A stretch of DNA of 64,000 nt from Impatiens glandulifera (lineage: Eukaryota; Streptophyta; Magnoliopsida; Ericales; Balsaminaceae). The stretch covers positions 66,579,364 to 66,643,363 of the forward strand of contig NC_061863.1 in assembly GCF_907164915.1 (NCBI RefSeq), written 5' to 3'. The position numbers and the translations under genes are program-made. Of this stretch, positions 46,798 through 60,456 are shown in pieces (the first letter of the stretch is position 1; each line of letters begins with the position of its first letter). Below the pieces are notes generated by a model. It made no database searches and was not told the DNA's origin. It worked only from the letters and a program-made list of their open reading frames with translations.

Positions 46798-48552
46798 ATG
46801 GCGCTCTTGCAGAAAGAAAGCGTCTTCATATCTTCTCTCGTCATCCTCTGGTACTCTGCCAACATTGGTGTTCTTCTCCTCAACAAATTTCTCCTCTCTA
46901 ATTATGGTTTCCGATTCCCGATTTTCCTCACAATGTGTCACATGACCGCCTGCGCTACCCTCAGTTACATCTCCATCGTCTTTCTTAAGCTCGTCCCACT
47001 CCAGAAGATCAAATCTAGGTCTCAGTTCTTAAGAATTGCCACCCTCGGAGTTGTCTTCTGTGCCTCTGTCGTCGGCGGTAATATCTCCTTAAGGTATCTA
47101 CCCGTCTCTTTCAATCAGGCCGTCGGCGCCACCACTCCATTTTTCACGGCCGTCTTTGCCTATCTCATGACCTTCAAGAGAGAGGCTTGGATAACGTACG
47201 GTGCTCTTATCCCTGTTGTTGCAGGTGTCGTCGTTGCTAGTGGGGTATTGTTTCTTTCTTTAATAATCATCACTACCCTTCTTATCTCTTTTACATTGAA
47301 ATTAGTGATCAATTGTCATTTATTTAACTATATTTCTCCTTGATCTATGGTTACAAATTGCACCTGATTGATTCTACACTCCAGATCTGTTAATGATCTG
47401 GGTTTTCTTTCTTCTATCTATTGACCATTGATCATACATTAACATTATGCTGTTGAATCAGATACTATACTAAAGCAAGTTTCTTGATCCATCCATATGC
47501 CTAATTGGGATTCAACATATGAAAAGATTCTTAATCATTTCTTTCTTTGTTCATCACTTATGTTAGTTATGATCCCAGTTACTATAATTGTGGTGATTTG
47601 CTTTGAACTGTATACATTGTGATTAACAGATTACTTTTGGAGTCATAGTTAATCTTTTTCCATTTAAAGCTTTCATTAACATCTAGATGTTGTGTCCTCT
47701 ATTGAAAAAAAAGGAACTTCAATTTGTCGTTTTTGTTTAAGAATCTCATCCTAAATAGGTAGAATTTGTCGTTTTTGTTTAAGAATCTCATCCTAAATAG
47801 GTAGAGTTAGATTCGGGTTTGGTCCCATTTTTTGTCCCTGTAATCTTGATTTCAATTTTTACCTTTGGTGGTATAGGGTGAGCCAGGTTTTCACTTGTTT
47901 GGATTCATCATGTGCTTAGGTGCAACTGCTGCAAGAGCATTCAAGTCTGTTCTTCAGAGTATCCTACTTTCTTCTGAAGGGTAAAAACAACTATTTATAA
48001 TCTCTGAAAAGTTGAAGTCGATCCATCAACTGCCCGTTTCTTCTATTGTGTTTAAGCTGATGATCAAATCTTGGTTGGATTTTCAGGGAGAAGTTGAACT
48101 CTATGAATCTTCTATTGTATATGTCCCCTGTAGCTGTAATCGTTCTGTTGCCTGCTACGCTTATAATGGAACCAGACGTTCTTGATGTAACCGTTGCACT
48201 TGGACAGAAACACAGATTCATGTTTCTTCTCCTCTTTATCAATTCCGCAGCTGCTTATTTGGCCAACTTAACCAACTTCTTGGTCACTAAGCATACCAGT
48301 GCTTTGACACTGCAGGTTCTTAGTTTTTATCATTTGTCTAATCTTCTTCACACCAACATTTAACAGTTTTAAAGTAAATTTATGTTTTACTAATGGTATC
48401 AACAGGTATTAGGCAATGCAAAAGGTGCAGTCGCGGTTGTGATCTCGATACTCTTGTTCCGAAACCCTGTAACCTTCGTCGGTATTGCAGGCTACAGTCT
48501 GACCGTCATGGGGGTGGTGGCTTATGGCGAGACCAAACGAAGATATAAATGA
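46798..48552 (+). CDS. Nucleotide-sugar / triose-phosphate translocator family transporter
   Basis: Member of the drug/metabolite transporter superfamily, TPT/NST branch, KT group; Golgi membrane antiporter of a nucleotide sugar against nucleotide monophosphate. Four exons: 46798-47244, 47877-47980, 48087-48315 and 48406-48552, giving 308 residues, the usual length for the short plant group without a plastid transit peptide. About ten hydrophobic segments can be counted. Marks: [20 protein letters not shown] near the N-terminus, [22 protein letters not shown] near 95-116 (the TPT signature region), [10 protein letters not shown] at the exon 2 start, [20 protein letters not shown] near 252-271, and a basic C-terminus TKRRYK. 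The close relatives carry UDP-arabinofuranose or UDP-uronic acid, but substrate cannot be read from sequence. Intron 1 has a 42-bp exact tandem duplication. Converges with the Ca2+-ATPase gene. Confidence 0.93.
47721..47804. repeat. Exact 42-bp tandem duplication in transporter intron 1
   Basis: Two identical 42-bp units, 47721-47762 and 47763-47804, each beginning 'aatttgtcgtttttg'. Confidence 0.95.
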
Positions 48553-48718
48553 TATTTTTCGATTTTTATTTAAGCGGACAAACTTTATTTATTTTCTAAG
48601 ACAAGTGCTATTATTAGCGGCTATTCTATTTAGATACGACAATATTTTCTTTAGCAGTTAATATGAAAACTGTCATTTTATTTCCGCATATTTCAGTTAC
48701 GATTAACATTGTCTTTAT

Positions 48719-51700
48719 TCAAGCCATTTCTGGGCCACTAGGGAGCGGCGCATAACCGTCGTGGTGATTCTGGTGAAGCAGGGGAGCCGTCTTGTTAACA
48801 GAGATGCACTTTAAGAGGATTCCCACAGGCAAGCTTATTGCTCCAATTAATATGCTTAATAACCATAACTGCCAACTTAATGGAACTGTGCTAGCAAAAG
48901 CCCCAAGAAACTCTACTATAATAGCCTGAAACGCAGCTGTCGAAACTATTATAGTTAAAAATACCCAGCTTTCGAATAATCCACTGAACACATTTGTCTT
49001 CTCCATGTCACGACTGTTTATCTCGTTAAACACCTGCAGAAAAAAAAAAAAAAAAGTATAGACAAGGTTGTCTGTTTGTTTGTTGTATGACGAATTTTCG
49101 TACCTGACAGAACACAAATGTGTTGAATATGAAGGTGTTGAGAATCTTAGTACCATTGGAAACATCTCCGAGTTTCAAGAGATTCAAACCGTCGAATGTT
49201 AGAACGAAAAGAACTATTAATTGGTAGATGCTCTGACCAAAGATGTTTCTCCACATGATCTTTGTAATGAATCCTGTCTCCTTTCTCACAGGTTTTCTTT
49301 TCATTAGTCCTTCATTTGGTGGTTCTGTAGCTAAAGCCAATGCACCTAATGTGTCCATGATCAGGTTTACCCACAGTAGCTGAACCGCGGTTAGAGGAGC
49401 CGACGCTGCAAAATTCAATTCCGTTTTAGAAAGTTTTCAACACTAGAAACAAAAAGAGAAAAAAAAAAACCTGTGACGCAGGCTGAAACGAAATTGAGCA
49501 TTAGGGCGACGATATTAACGGTTAATTGAAACTGTACAAATTTTTGAATATTTATGTACACTGCTCGACCCCATTTTGCGACGTTTACTATAGTCTTGAA
49601 ATTATCGTCTAGTATTATAACATCAGCATTCTCTTTTGCAACCTGCATTAATAATACAGTTACATATGCAAACTAATCTTCATTTGTAAACAGAATTACA
49701 TTGAGAAGGTTAAAAAGAAACCTCTGTTCCTGCAATACCCATTGCAAGTCCAATGTTGGATTCATGCAAAGCAGGAGCATCGTTTGTTCCATCGCCAGTA
49801 ACCGCCACCACTTCCCCCGTGTTCTTCAAACTACTAACCAACCTGTGCTTGTCCAAAGGTAAGGATCGAGCCATAACCTATATCGAATACAGAAAAAACC
49901 CGATAAACACAAAAACCAAACAACCAAAAAACAGGAATCAAAAGATGTATATCATATACAAATGTACTTGAATTTTAGGCAAAATACTCTTCAAATCCTC
50001 GGGGGATTTGCTACGAAAATCAGATCCTTCGATCGCCAAACCGTCTTCAGTAAGTATACCACATTCTCTAGCAATGGCCTTAGCCGTGTTGATATTATCA
50101 CCAGTGACCATTCGAACTGTAATTCCAGCAGCCAAACAGATTTGTACTGCTTCCTTAACACCAGGACGAACTGGATCCTTAATCCCAACAACTGCTATTA
50201 ACGTATATCCATTGTCAGGAATGATTCCGTTGTTTTCATAATCAAGATCATCATCATCAATATCCTTATAAGCCAAAGACAGAGTTCTTAATGCATCAGA
50301 TGCAAAACTATTTATAACATCATTAACATCATCTGAAATTGAAACAACTTCTCCATTTATATCAACCATGTTAGTACAAAATCCCAGTATAATCTCCGAC
50401 GCTCCTTTACAAAACACTCGTTTTCTACCGTCAGGAAGCAACACTAAAACAGACATTTTCTTCTTCACAGAATTGAACGGCTCAACCTTAAGAACCCCAA
50501 TTTCGCGGCGTTGAGAGTCGAAATCTCCGCCAAGAAGCAAACCGTATTCGAGAATCGCAGATTCAGTGGGCGTTCCTAAAACAGAACGATTCCCGTCTTT
50601 TCCCAACACGACTTCAGCCGCAGTGTTTTGAAATATGGCTTGTAATAGAATGATTAAACAATTCTCTGATAAGTCTAAAGATGATAATAATCTATCTCCT
50701 TCAAAATTCTTTCCTGATAACCATATCTTATCAACCACCATATGATTAGTCGTTAAAGTTCCTGTTTTATCAGTACAAATGGTAGTAGCCGACCCCATCG
50801 TTTCACACGCGGCTAGATGCCTCACTAGCGCTTTTTCATTCATTAGTTTCTTCATCGCAAACGCGAGACTTAGCGTTACAGCCAGAGGCAGTCCTTCCGG
50901 AACCGCGACTACGATAATCGTAACCGCGGTTGCGAAGTAATTCAAAAGCTGTAACGCGTCTGTCAAAGACCAATTCGTTAAATCCTTTTGAATCCCTTTG
51001 TTTATAAGAAACCTCGTCACCAAAACCGTAAACGTCAAAATCGAAAACACTAAACCGATCTTCCCAATAACCGTGGCAACCCCATTCAGCTTGACCTGCA
51101 ATGGCGTCTCGTCTTCTCCTCCTCCGTCGTTTAAAGCTTCGGTTAACTTACCCCACTCTGTTCTCATACCGACCGTTGTAACCAACATTTTACCCGACCC
51201 ATCTTGTACTTTCGTTCCCGCCAAAAGGAAAGGTCTTTCTCTGTTTATATCAACAGGCTCACTCTCACCCGATAAACTCGATTCATCAATCAACAAACTA
51301 TAACCCGATATGAAAATCCCATCTGCCGGAACTTGATCGCCGATCGATAAATGAACAATGTCACCGACCACCAATTGAAAAATGGAAATCTTTTGTCGAT
51401 AACCATCTCTGGTGACATGAACAATAATGTTCTTCTTCTCCTTGTCCAAATCTTGAAACTGTAAAGACTGTCTGTAATCGCTAACAGCAGTAACGGTTAC
51501 GACCAATAAAATACTTAAAAGGATTCCTAGTCCGTCGTAGATGCCGGTCGGCCAGCCTTCGGTTGGGAGTCCGACGATAATTGAAATGACTGCGCATACC
51601 ATGAGGATGTTTAGAGTTATGTCGTGTAATGCTTCCCAAAGAAAGAACCAGAAAGATTTAGAAAGTTTTTGGGCAAATGTGTTTGATCCGTAAATGTTTT

Positions 51701-54700
51701 GTCTTTTTGGTACGTCGTTTGAATCGACGCCGTGGGTCAGTGAGACATTGATCTTGTTCGCGATTCCGTTTGGTCCGCCGTGGGATTCTAATCGTTTAAG
51801 GTTGTGGTTTCGAATGATGGAAGCGAGTTGATTTGGATGGATTCTGAATCCTTGTTGTTGGGCTTCTTCTGAAAGCTGTTCTTCGAAACTTGCACCTGTA
51901 AAAAAAAAAAGAATTTTATAAAGAAGATGATAATTAGAATGGAATTCATAATTGAATACAAACCATCTATAAATCTCAATGCTGCTCTCTGCACATAAAG
52001 AAGAACTCGTAGTCGTTCCTGTAAACAACATTTAGTGACGGTTAATAGTTAGATAAAAAAAATATACTTTAGTTTAATTTAATTTAAAAAATTAATATAG
52101 AAAATAACTTTTTACTTCTTAATTCTTAATAACACTGTTTTCACTTAACTATTTGATTAAGTTTCATTTATACTTAATATTTGTTTTAACAAATAGTGGA
52201 GACTAATAATTGAGTGTTGGTAGTGACCATTTAAAAAAATATATATATTGTTTAAAAATATATATATTTGAGTTTTTAATTGGTTTAATTACTAAAATGT
52301 TATATTTTGTATTTAAAATTTAATAAAAGTAAAATAAGACTATTTTAATATTATAATTGATAAAATTAATAATTTAATAGTTAAAATGATAATAATATGA
52401 TTGAGATAAAAAGTTGATAAAAATGTTTAAAAAAAATCAAACAAGCTCCGAGTAATTAATTAGTAATAGTAATTTCTTCTCATCTTCGTAGAGTTCTTCC
52501 TTGTGACATTCATTTTTCTAGAATGATAAAAAAACAAATAAATAAAAAATGCTTGCATGGAATGAAGAAAATCAAAACCATAATGATAAAGAAAAATAAC
52601 TCAATTAAACTCTTATACAATTTAGGGTTTGCTTAATTTTTTTTTAGGAGTTTTATGATTTAAAAATTGTTTAAGATAAATTACTAAATTGTTTTTTATA
52701 TTTAAAATTAATAATATTTAAATAATAATATATTAAGTAATAAATTAAATAATTTGATGATAATGATTTGAATGTTAAAAGTTATAAAAAAAACTAAAAA
52801 TGATAAAATAGACTTTTTCTCAAAATAAATAATAAATATTTATTATATATAAATCAAAATCCATTTCCAAGAAAAATACTTCTCTCAAAATAAAAAAGGC
52901 AAATTTGGGGTAATTTGTCAGCATCTTCCTTTATTGACTAGTATTATTGTACTTTTTTTATTGTTTGTTTTGGGTTATAGAGAAAGTAGGTTTTTATAAT
53001 ATGTAAGATTATGGTTGAGATTTTGATAAAAATTAATATATAATTAAACATTATTTCATGCATTTTTCATGATTATATTATCTAAAAAAATAAAATTTAA
53101 TTCAAAAAATTCTAAAAAATACAAAATCAAAAGAGCCCTTAATTAAAATCATTCTTTGCCAAGTTGTTTTGTGCCTAATAATAATAAATAATAATAATAA
53201 ATAAAAAAGTGATTTGATTATGTGAAGGAAAATATGTCGAAATGATCTTAATAATTATTTAATTTTGAGAAATAACAAAGGCATGATAAAGTTTATAAAA
53301 ACGATATTTTTGACCTATTTAAAGACAAAAATACTCATTCGCACCACACAAATGGATGACCACAAATGAATGACCTCGTAATATTTTGCAAAAATGACCT
53401 TGCGTGACGTGATAATGTTTGCAAAAATAACCTCGCATCACGTAAGTTCATTTTTGCAAACATTATCAGTAATCTCTTCGCGTCACGCGACGCAAAAGGA
53501 TATTTTCGTTCAAAATGATCATTTTTACGTATTCTATCCCGTCCCGGTCATTTCTCAAAATTATGTAATTATTAAGATATTTTCTTGAATTTATCTTTTA
53601 GAAGAATACCTTTTCTTCTTGGCCATTGAAAATTTAGTTTTGTTTGGTTAGTACTACTCATTTTTTAGTTAGTCGTGTAAGGTTAGATTTAAATCATTAT
53701 TAAAAAATGAGTTGTAAGTTTTATTTATAATATTTATACTTCTTACTATAAATATTTGTAATAGACTTATAATATTTATACTTCCTATTACAAATATTTG
53801 TAATAGGCTGTGTAACTGTGTAAAAATTTTATTGATAAATTTTATTTAAATAATATTTAAAAAATAATAATAATGGTTAATGATTTTTTTAAATTGTAAT
53901 TATTTTTGATAACATAATTTAAAAAGTAATTAATATATATAAAAAAAATAAATAATAATAATTTAAAATATTGACTATTTTAGTATTTTAATTAATAAAT
54001 TTAGTGATATTATAAATAAGAAAGGAATGAAATAATATTTGAATAATTTTGAAATTGTTTAAATAATACGAACTTAACTGGACTTGTTTACTTATATGAC
54101 ACAATCAACTTCCATTCTTTTTCAGATATTTCACAAACTACTTAGAATATATTCATAATGAAAACAATAATTATACTGAAAATTATTTACAATTTTTTGT
54201 ATTAATATATATTAGAAAATTAACATAAAATTTATTTTAAAAATCACTCTGACTACTTAAATTACATGAATGAGTTATTAATATAAATATTGTATTTTGA
54301 AAAAAACATATAAATAATATTATTATTATTATTATTTTAAAAAAATCTTAAATTTTGTATAACTTTGAAGATAAATGATTGACATTTTAAATCTAAAAAT
54401 CTTTTATAAATAATTTTGTGTATTCTCATGGATCGGGACTTCGTTGACTCAACGAGGATTATTTGCTTATTCATAAGTAACAACATATCAAATGAGTTTT
54501 CATGAACGGATGATGAAAACTCATCAAGACAATTAAGTTCTCATATCGTAAGATGATGAGCAACTTACTAAGAAAAAAACAAGTTCATCAAATTCTCACA
54601 TCGAAAGATAATGAGCAATTTGTAAAAAATAATAAATTCTCTCATCACCAAGATGATGAGCAACTTGGGTAACAAATAAAGAATTCTTGTATTTAAGATA

Positions 54701-56678
54701 ACCAATTCACTCCTAGAAAACAAAAGTTATCACATTGACGAGATAATGAGCAACTCAAGTAACAAATAAAGAATCTTTATATTTAAGATAGCGACCATTC
54801 ATAAAAATAACAAGTTCTCACATTGATGAGATGACAAGCAACTTGTGTAACAAACAAAGAATCCTCGTATCTTAGATAACGAGTCACTCTTAGAAATAAC
54901 AAGTTCTTAAATCGATGAGATGATAAGCAACTTGTGTAACAAGCAAAAATTCTCGTATCTAAAATAACGAGCCACTCTTAAAAATAACAAATTCTTACAT
55001 CGATGAGATGATAAACAACTTGTGTAACAAGCAAAAAAAAAAAAAAATTGTATCTAAGATAACGAATCACTCCTAAAATTCGTAGCCTTTTTTTGGGTGA
55101 ATTGTTTGACTTTTAAACTTTAGACAATTTATTCATAGTTTTATTATTTAGGGCTCATTTCATGGAGTGATTAATTTTATTTTATTTTATAATTTTATCC
55201 TAAAATTCAACAATATTTTTATTTATCATTTAATCAATCAATTTCCTATAATTTAGAATTCTTTGAAAAAAATGAAATAAGTTAATATAAACCAACAATT
55301 AATTTTTTTTTAATGAAGAAATAAGGTAACATAATAGAAATGAGTATTTTAAAATTTTTATTTTTTTAATTAAAGAAAACTAACACAACATCATAATTTT
55401 GAAACCCGACCTCACCCGTAAGTCGAACCTACAAATCCAGTGAACTTGTCGTCAAACTGGGCTTGGTTGATGAAACAGTTGGAAATGTAATCAACCCAGT
55501 TAAATTCGGCCAACTTGTTGGTTGGACCGAAAATCCGATAGCCCGGTTAACCGAACAAGTTTATCCTTTTTTTTTAAAAAAATCATTTTTTTTCACTTAT
55601 CACTCTATCAGTTTCCCTCTTCCTATTTTTTGGTTCTCATTGAGTTTGCCTATTTCTAGTTCCATGTGAATAGATTACCAATTTCTAGTTTTAAACATGA
55701 CTAAGAATGACAAACTCTTTCATTCACCTCAAACTCACCTCTTATCTGAATTAACTAATTCTGCAATTTACTAGAATAAAAACAATTTAAGGTGTCATTG
55801 TAAATAATAACTTCAACATAGTTTCTTGCATAGTTATCCAATAATTAAAGGTTGTAGTTTGATTTGAATCATTGTTTATCTTATAATTCAGATAAGTCTT
55901 TTTATTTTTTTATTTTTTTTAAGTTATTGTCATCTTATTTTTATAAAAATTGACTTATTTTAATGTTCATATATTATAAAGTTGATAACAGTAATTTAAT
56001 ATTATTTTGATGTTCATATATTTAATATAGTGATTATTAAGTGTCTGAATTATTTTTTTTATGTGTAGTTTGATCATGGTTGAACCAGAGTAAGTAGTCC
56101 TTCACAAGATCAATGATCGGACCAAGTTTTAAAACTAGGAATGACATTGACACCTTATAGTTAAAATCCCTGTTTTAACTCAAAACTCATGGTCCCGTTT
56201 TAACTTAAACTATTTCAAATAAAATAAACCCGTTTACTGTTGTTAAATAAATCGTTAATGTAAAATTATTTTAGTGACCTATAATTTATCTTTTAATATA
56301 TATGTACTACTACTACATTTTAATAATGCTAGTACTTTAAAAAGTAACTTATGTGAAAGTAAAACCCTAAGTAGGGTCCACCGGTTCATGTGAGTCATGC
56401 ATTATGTGTGGCAGTAATAGAATCGCATAAGGCCGGTGATGGAACAACGACGAGTTTCCCTGGCCGGCCGGCCGGCGAATTGAAATAAAATAACAAAAAC
56501 GAATTACCTGAGTTTGGCGGATGATCTGTTTGGATTGGGTTCTGACGGCGAGATCGGCGACGTTGCGATAGCGTCTGCTGTGGTTCTTAACAAGACCGAC
56601 CGACGATCTCCAGCCACTCAGATCCTCGTCGGAAGGATCTTTCGCCGGAATTTCGAAATCTCCCAGCAGCCGATCCAT
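48719..56678 (-). CDS. ACA11: Autoinhibited P2B-type Ca2+-ATPase, ACA4/ACA11-like
   Basis: Calmodulin-regulated pump moving Ca2+ out of the cytosol; the ACA4/ACA11 branch acts at the vacuole and other endomembranes. Seven exons: 56508-56678, 51964-52018, 49968-51895, 49722-49877, 49471-49642, 49104-49405 and 48719-49033. They give 1032 residues, close to that branch (about 1030) and shorter than ACA8/9/10. The N-terminal autoinhibitory/calmodulin region includes Trp23 and basic residues ([17 protein letters not shown]). Actuator loop SGES is at 284-287, [11 protein letters not shown] from about 407, phosphorylated Asp at about 451 in [17 protein letters not shown] in the nucleotide domain, and DGTNDAPAL at 747-755. 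The C-terminus [12 protein letters not shown] resembles ACA4/11. Intron 1 is about 4.5 kb. The choice between ACA4 and ACA11 orthology is open. Confidence 0.95.
53245..53578. mobile_element. MITE in the Ca2+-ATPase intron
   Basis: Inverted termini 'atcttaataatta..taattttgagaaat' at the left and the complement at the right, about 30 bp. The core is GC-richer, with 'gcgtcacgcgacgc' and repeated 'tttgcaaa.atgacct' type words in both orientations. Clear inverted repeat; target duplication not resolved. No coding capacity. Confidence 0.7.
54530..55090. repeat. Minisatellite, 88-89-bp unit, about six copies
   Basis: Each unit contains 'gatgagatgat.agcaactt', 'gtaacaa.caaa' and 'atctaagataacga.tcactc'. 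Spacing between successive copies of 'caagttct' is 89 bp (54811 to 54900) and then 88 bp (to 54988). The copies at the right are most alike and those at the left are more diverged. Confidence 0.9.
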
Positions 56679-59026
56679 CTAATTTCTTATTAATTATTTA
56701 ATCTTCCTTCCTTCCTTCCTATTTACGCCCGTACGAAAATCTCTTTTCTGATCGGTGTATATATATATATATTATATAGAGAGAGAAAAAGTTAGTTGTC
56801 AATTATATATATATATATAATGGATACTACCTTCCTTTCTCCCTTCCTACGTGTGTGCATATATATCCATCATTTCTTACTAGTCCTCTTACGCGTTTCT
56901 AAATACTTTTCAGTTAAGGGTTTGTTTGATGTTAGTTATTTCGGTTTTTTTATTTATTTATTAATATTTTAAATAAAAACAGTTTAGTAAAAAAAATAAG
57001 TTATTTGGTTTTATTTAGGGTAGTCGAAGTCCGAAACAAGACGAAAATGCGATTTGAAAAAAAAGAATCAGGTGATTAAGGTATTTTTTTAGGTAAAAAT
57101 AAATGACCCAAAATAGATGAGAACTTGTTTATAATTCTTTTTAGTAGGATTTTGTGTATTTTTTATTTCATTTTTCATTTTTTTTATAAGATTTTTTGTA
57201 AATGAATTTTTGATTAAATTACATTTTATTTCTTTTGTGTTAATGTTATTTTAATCTAAAATAGGAATATGATATTAATTAAATCGGGTTAGGTTTGAGA
57301 TGAGTTAAATCAATAAGTCAATCGAGTCGAGTTACCATCAATTACAATTAAATTATAAGACTGTGTTTGACCCAAATTACTTAACATATGAGATTAAATT
57401 AATATCGGTCAACTGTCAACTTAAACTTGTCTATCATAACAGACATGAATTGTCCTCTTAATTGATTTTATTGATTTAATTATTATAATATTCTGTACTT
57501 CAATTTAAATTTTATAAAATAAGATAAACGTATTTCATTTGTTTAAGTGATAATTTAATTGTATTTTTAGTTAAGAAGTTAGTTCAGACTTAAAAAATAA
57601 AGTGATCCAGACGATTCATTCAGTGAGTTCGTCAGCCAATGGAGAGCCATGGCTGCTCAAATAAAAACCGACCGAAAAGGAATTGATTGACTCTTTCTTC
57701 CTTTTCTGGGATTGGATACAAAGAAGGGTCGAAGTTAATATCCAAGACTTCTATAGAATGATAAAAACAAGCTTAACACAAAGTTAACCAATACTTCAAT
57801 TTAAATTATAATTACTAACTTTGTTCACTTAATCACCAATCTTCAACAATTAAGCTAAATAGATAGTGGTTTAAATAATGAATAATTTTATTATTAGAAA
57901 AACATATAATAAGATAAGAAAGGATATGAGAAATTGAGGAAGGAAATAAGGTGTTATGTAGAGTAAAAAAAGTGTTTTAAAGAGAAAAATATAAATTTTA
58001 TTAATTTTTTAGCTAAATTTTCCTTCTTATTCTTTTCTAAATTTTATCTCCCTCTAGTTATCTAATAAAATATATTTTTTTTATACAAATCTTCAAATGA
58101 ACCTTCTAATTACTGTGCCTTTTTTTTATTTGGAATTCATTATAAATTATTATTTTTTATTTTGAATCCAAGTAAAAAAAAATGTTATATATTTGATATT
58201 GAACTAAATACATTTTTATTATATGAAAATAAGTATTGCCTAACATTTTTATCATGCTAAAAAAAATAGGTGACAAGTTTTTGTCAAATTATTATTATTT
58301 TTTTGGAAAATACCTACTTAGGCTACTTACCCAATGTATATACAATACAAATAATTAAAGGAGATAGTTCAATTTGAGGTACATTATGATAGTTTGTAAA
58401 GAAGTCATCCTCACATTCGAAGTATTTTTTAAATTTCTGCATTATTTAAATAATTAACTAAAATATTTTAAAATGTCTTATTTATTTATATTTATATAAG
58501 ATGATAATAAATTAGCTAAACAATTCACTAGACCGTACAATGGATAAATATCTGTCCTAAGAGATCAAAAATATTAAGTTGCAATTATCAAATTTTCACT
58601 ATAACTCCCTTCCTTATGTATTGGACCATTATTGTAGGATTGTACTTACATTTTACAAAAATTGAAATATAATTTTAAAAAATCAATCATCAAACATGAT
58701 TTATTTCAAAATAGTTCATAATTTTCTCAAATAATCTAAATTCAAACAAGATCCTCATCAATTTTGTAGCAGCTAAATTAATTAAAGATTAGTTATAAAA
58801 ACAATGAATCATTTTTTCTATAATTTTTTTTTATTTCTATGTTTTATAAACAAATAAAAAACAATAGTGAATTATTTCATAAAATGTATAAATAACATGA
58901 TAAAATGTTAAATAATGTATTGTGTTATAATATTCACCTATTTCAGCAGAAGAATAAGGATAATGTTCACACGTGAGAGTAAAATTAAATTGAAACAGAA
59001 TATTTCAGAACTTTCAATTTTACTAC
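56679..59026. other. Ca2+-ATPase promoter and AT-rich spacer
   Basis: Just upstream of the ATG, a (TA)n-GA tract at about 56757-56790 could serve as TATA region on the minus strand. Beyond it I see no gene. A GC-richer piece at 57600-57740 has no open frame. Confidence 0.55.
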
Positions 59027-59324
59027 GGCCTTGTTTGATGTAAGGGTTTTGGGATAAAACTCAGTTTTTATCTCAAAACTCAAACATATTATCAACTATC
59101 AAATCAAATGATTTTGTTACTTTAATATAAAAACTACCATCTAATTGTATTCTCTCTCTAAACCATTCTTCTCTCACTTACACCATACTCTCTAAAGTTA
59201 AAGGACAAATTAGTCTTCAAAATTTTAAAACCAATTTTTTTCTATTTTTTATCACACAAGAGTTTTTTTTTTTTTTTTATAAAAGCTAAATAAAAACCAA
59301 AAAACCCTTTCCTCAATCGAGGCC
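59027..59324. mobile_element. Tourist/Harbinger-like MITE, 298 bp
   Basis: Termini 'ggccttgtttgatgtaagggtttt' and the complement of 'ggcctcgattgaggaaagggtttt'. Flanked by a 3-bp direct repeat TAC (59024-59026 and 59325-59327). The terminus type and 3-bp duplication fit PIF/Harbinger MITEs, though TAC differs from the usual TAA/TTA. Confidence 0.75.
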
Positions 59325-59491
59325 TACCTATTCGTGGAGACAAAAAGCATAAATTTATTATTATTTTATTATATGGAATCTCTTAGCTTTTCTATTTAAT
59401 ATATAAAAGAATTTAATAACTTTTTTTTATTAGATATATACCAATTAACATTTTCAATAAAGCACGTCTCCCAATTCACAAATGCATATTC

Positions 59492-60456
59492 AAGGCTTGT
59501 TTGTAACTAGTTTTATTAACTTATTCTTAGTTTATTGACGCCAACTTATTCCGTTTATTCTTAGGTACGTTTGATATGATTTTAGCTTATTTAATCGTTA
59601 AACTTGGGTATGTTTGATTAGCTTATACGCCCAATTTATTTATTTTTTGATATTAGATGAATTAAATTAAAAAATAATATCTATTTTAAAATAAATTATA
59701 TTAATATATTAAATTTTATAAGTTTTTTTATTAATATATAATTTTAAATATTAATAAATGATTTAAATTAAAAAATAATATATTCTGAAATAAATTATAT
59801 GAATAAAAAAAATAATTAATTATTATATATATTTTTCACATTTCCACACTGTCCCCCTAATAATCTTTCAATTGTCCATTTATTTTCGAGCTCTCTCCCT
59901 ATTCGTATTATCATTCATTTCAATGATAATTGAATATTTTTAGACAATTAAGGTTAGTTTAATTTCTAAAATTATAATTATAAATAAAAAATATAATGTA
60001 TTTATATTTTATATTTTGCTTAATTATTTATAGATTAAGATATATATATATCATAAATAATAAATAAAAATATATTTAAATGTATGTTTTTTATTATAAT
60101 AATTTTATATAAATATATATAAAAAATATTATAAATATATGGAATAGACGAGAAAGATTGAATAAAATGATTAGAGAGATATTAAATTGATGAGAGATAA
60201 TGAATAAAATAATTAGAAATGAATGAAATAGATGAGAGAGAATGAATAAAAAAATATTTAAAAATGATGAGAGAAAAACGCATCTTAAACGTTGAGAAGA
60301 GAGGTAGAGAGAAAATTGAGTTTAAACTCAAAAGTGTGTTTAATTATAATTTTTTGCCGTGAGCTTATTAGAGCTTATTACGCAAAGTTACTGTAAGAGA
60401 GCTTATTATACAAACGCCCAAACTCAACTTATAAACGCTAAATTAAACAAGCCTCA
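59492..60456. mobile_element. Nested inverted-repeat elements, about 965 bp
   Basis: The outer left 'aggcttgtttgtaact' pairs with the right 'aattaaacaagcctc'. Inside, 'gggtatgtttgattagcttatacgccc' near 59607 pairs with 'gagcttattatacaaacgccc' near 60398. The AT-rich centre has no coding capacity. Two nested MITEs or one composite; exact ends not resolved. Confidence 0.5.

Larger units (their letters stand above)
52019..56507 (-). other. 4.5-kb first intron of the Ca2+-ATPase gene
   Basis: Lies between the 57-codon exon 1 (donor after ACTCAG) and the 55-nt exon 2. It contains an inverted-repeat element (53245-53578) and an 88-bp minisatellite (54530-55090), and otherwise AT-rich sequence. No gene seen. 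The frame at 55463-55669 has no recognisable product. Confidence 0.85.

Noticed and set aside
55463..55669. 68-codon frame in the Ca2+-ATPase intron
   Set aside because: Simple-sequence composition, no recognisable motif and no conserved context.
59027..59324. A structured non-coding RNA gene
   Set aside because: The hairpin potential is explained by transposon terminal repeats with a 3-bp target duplication.
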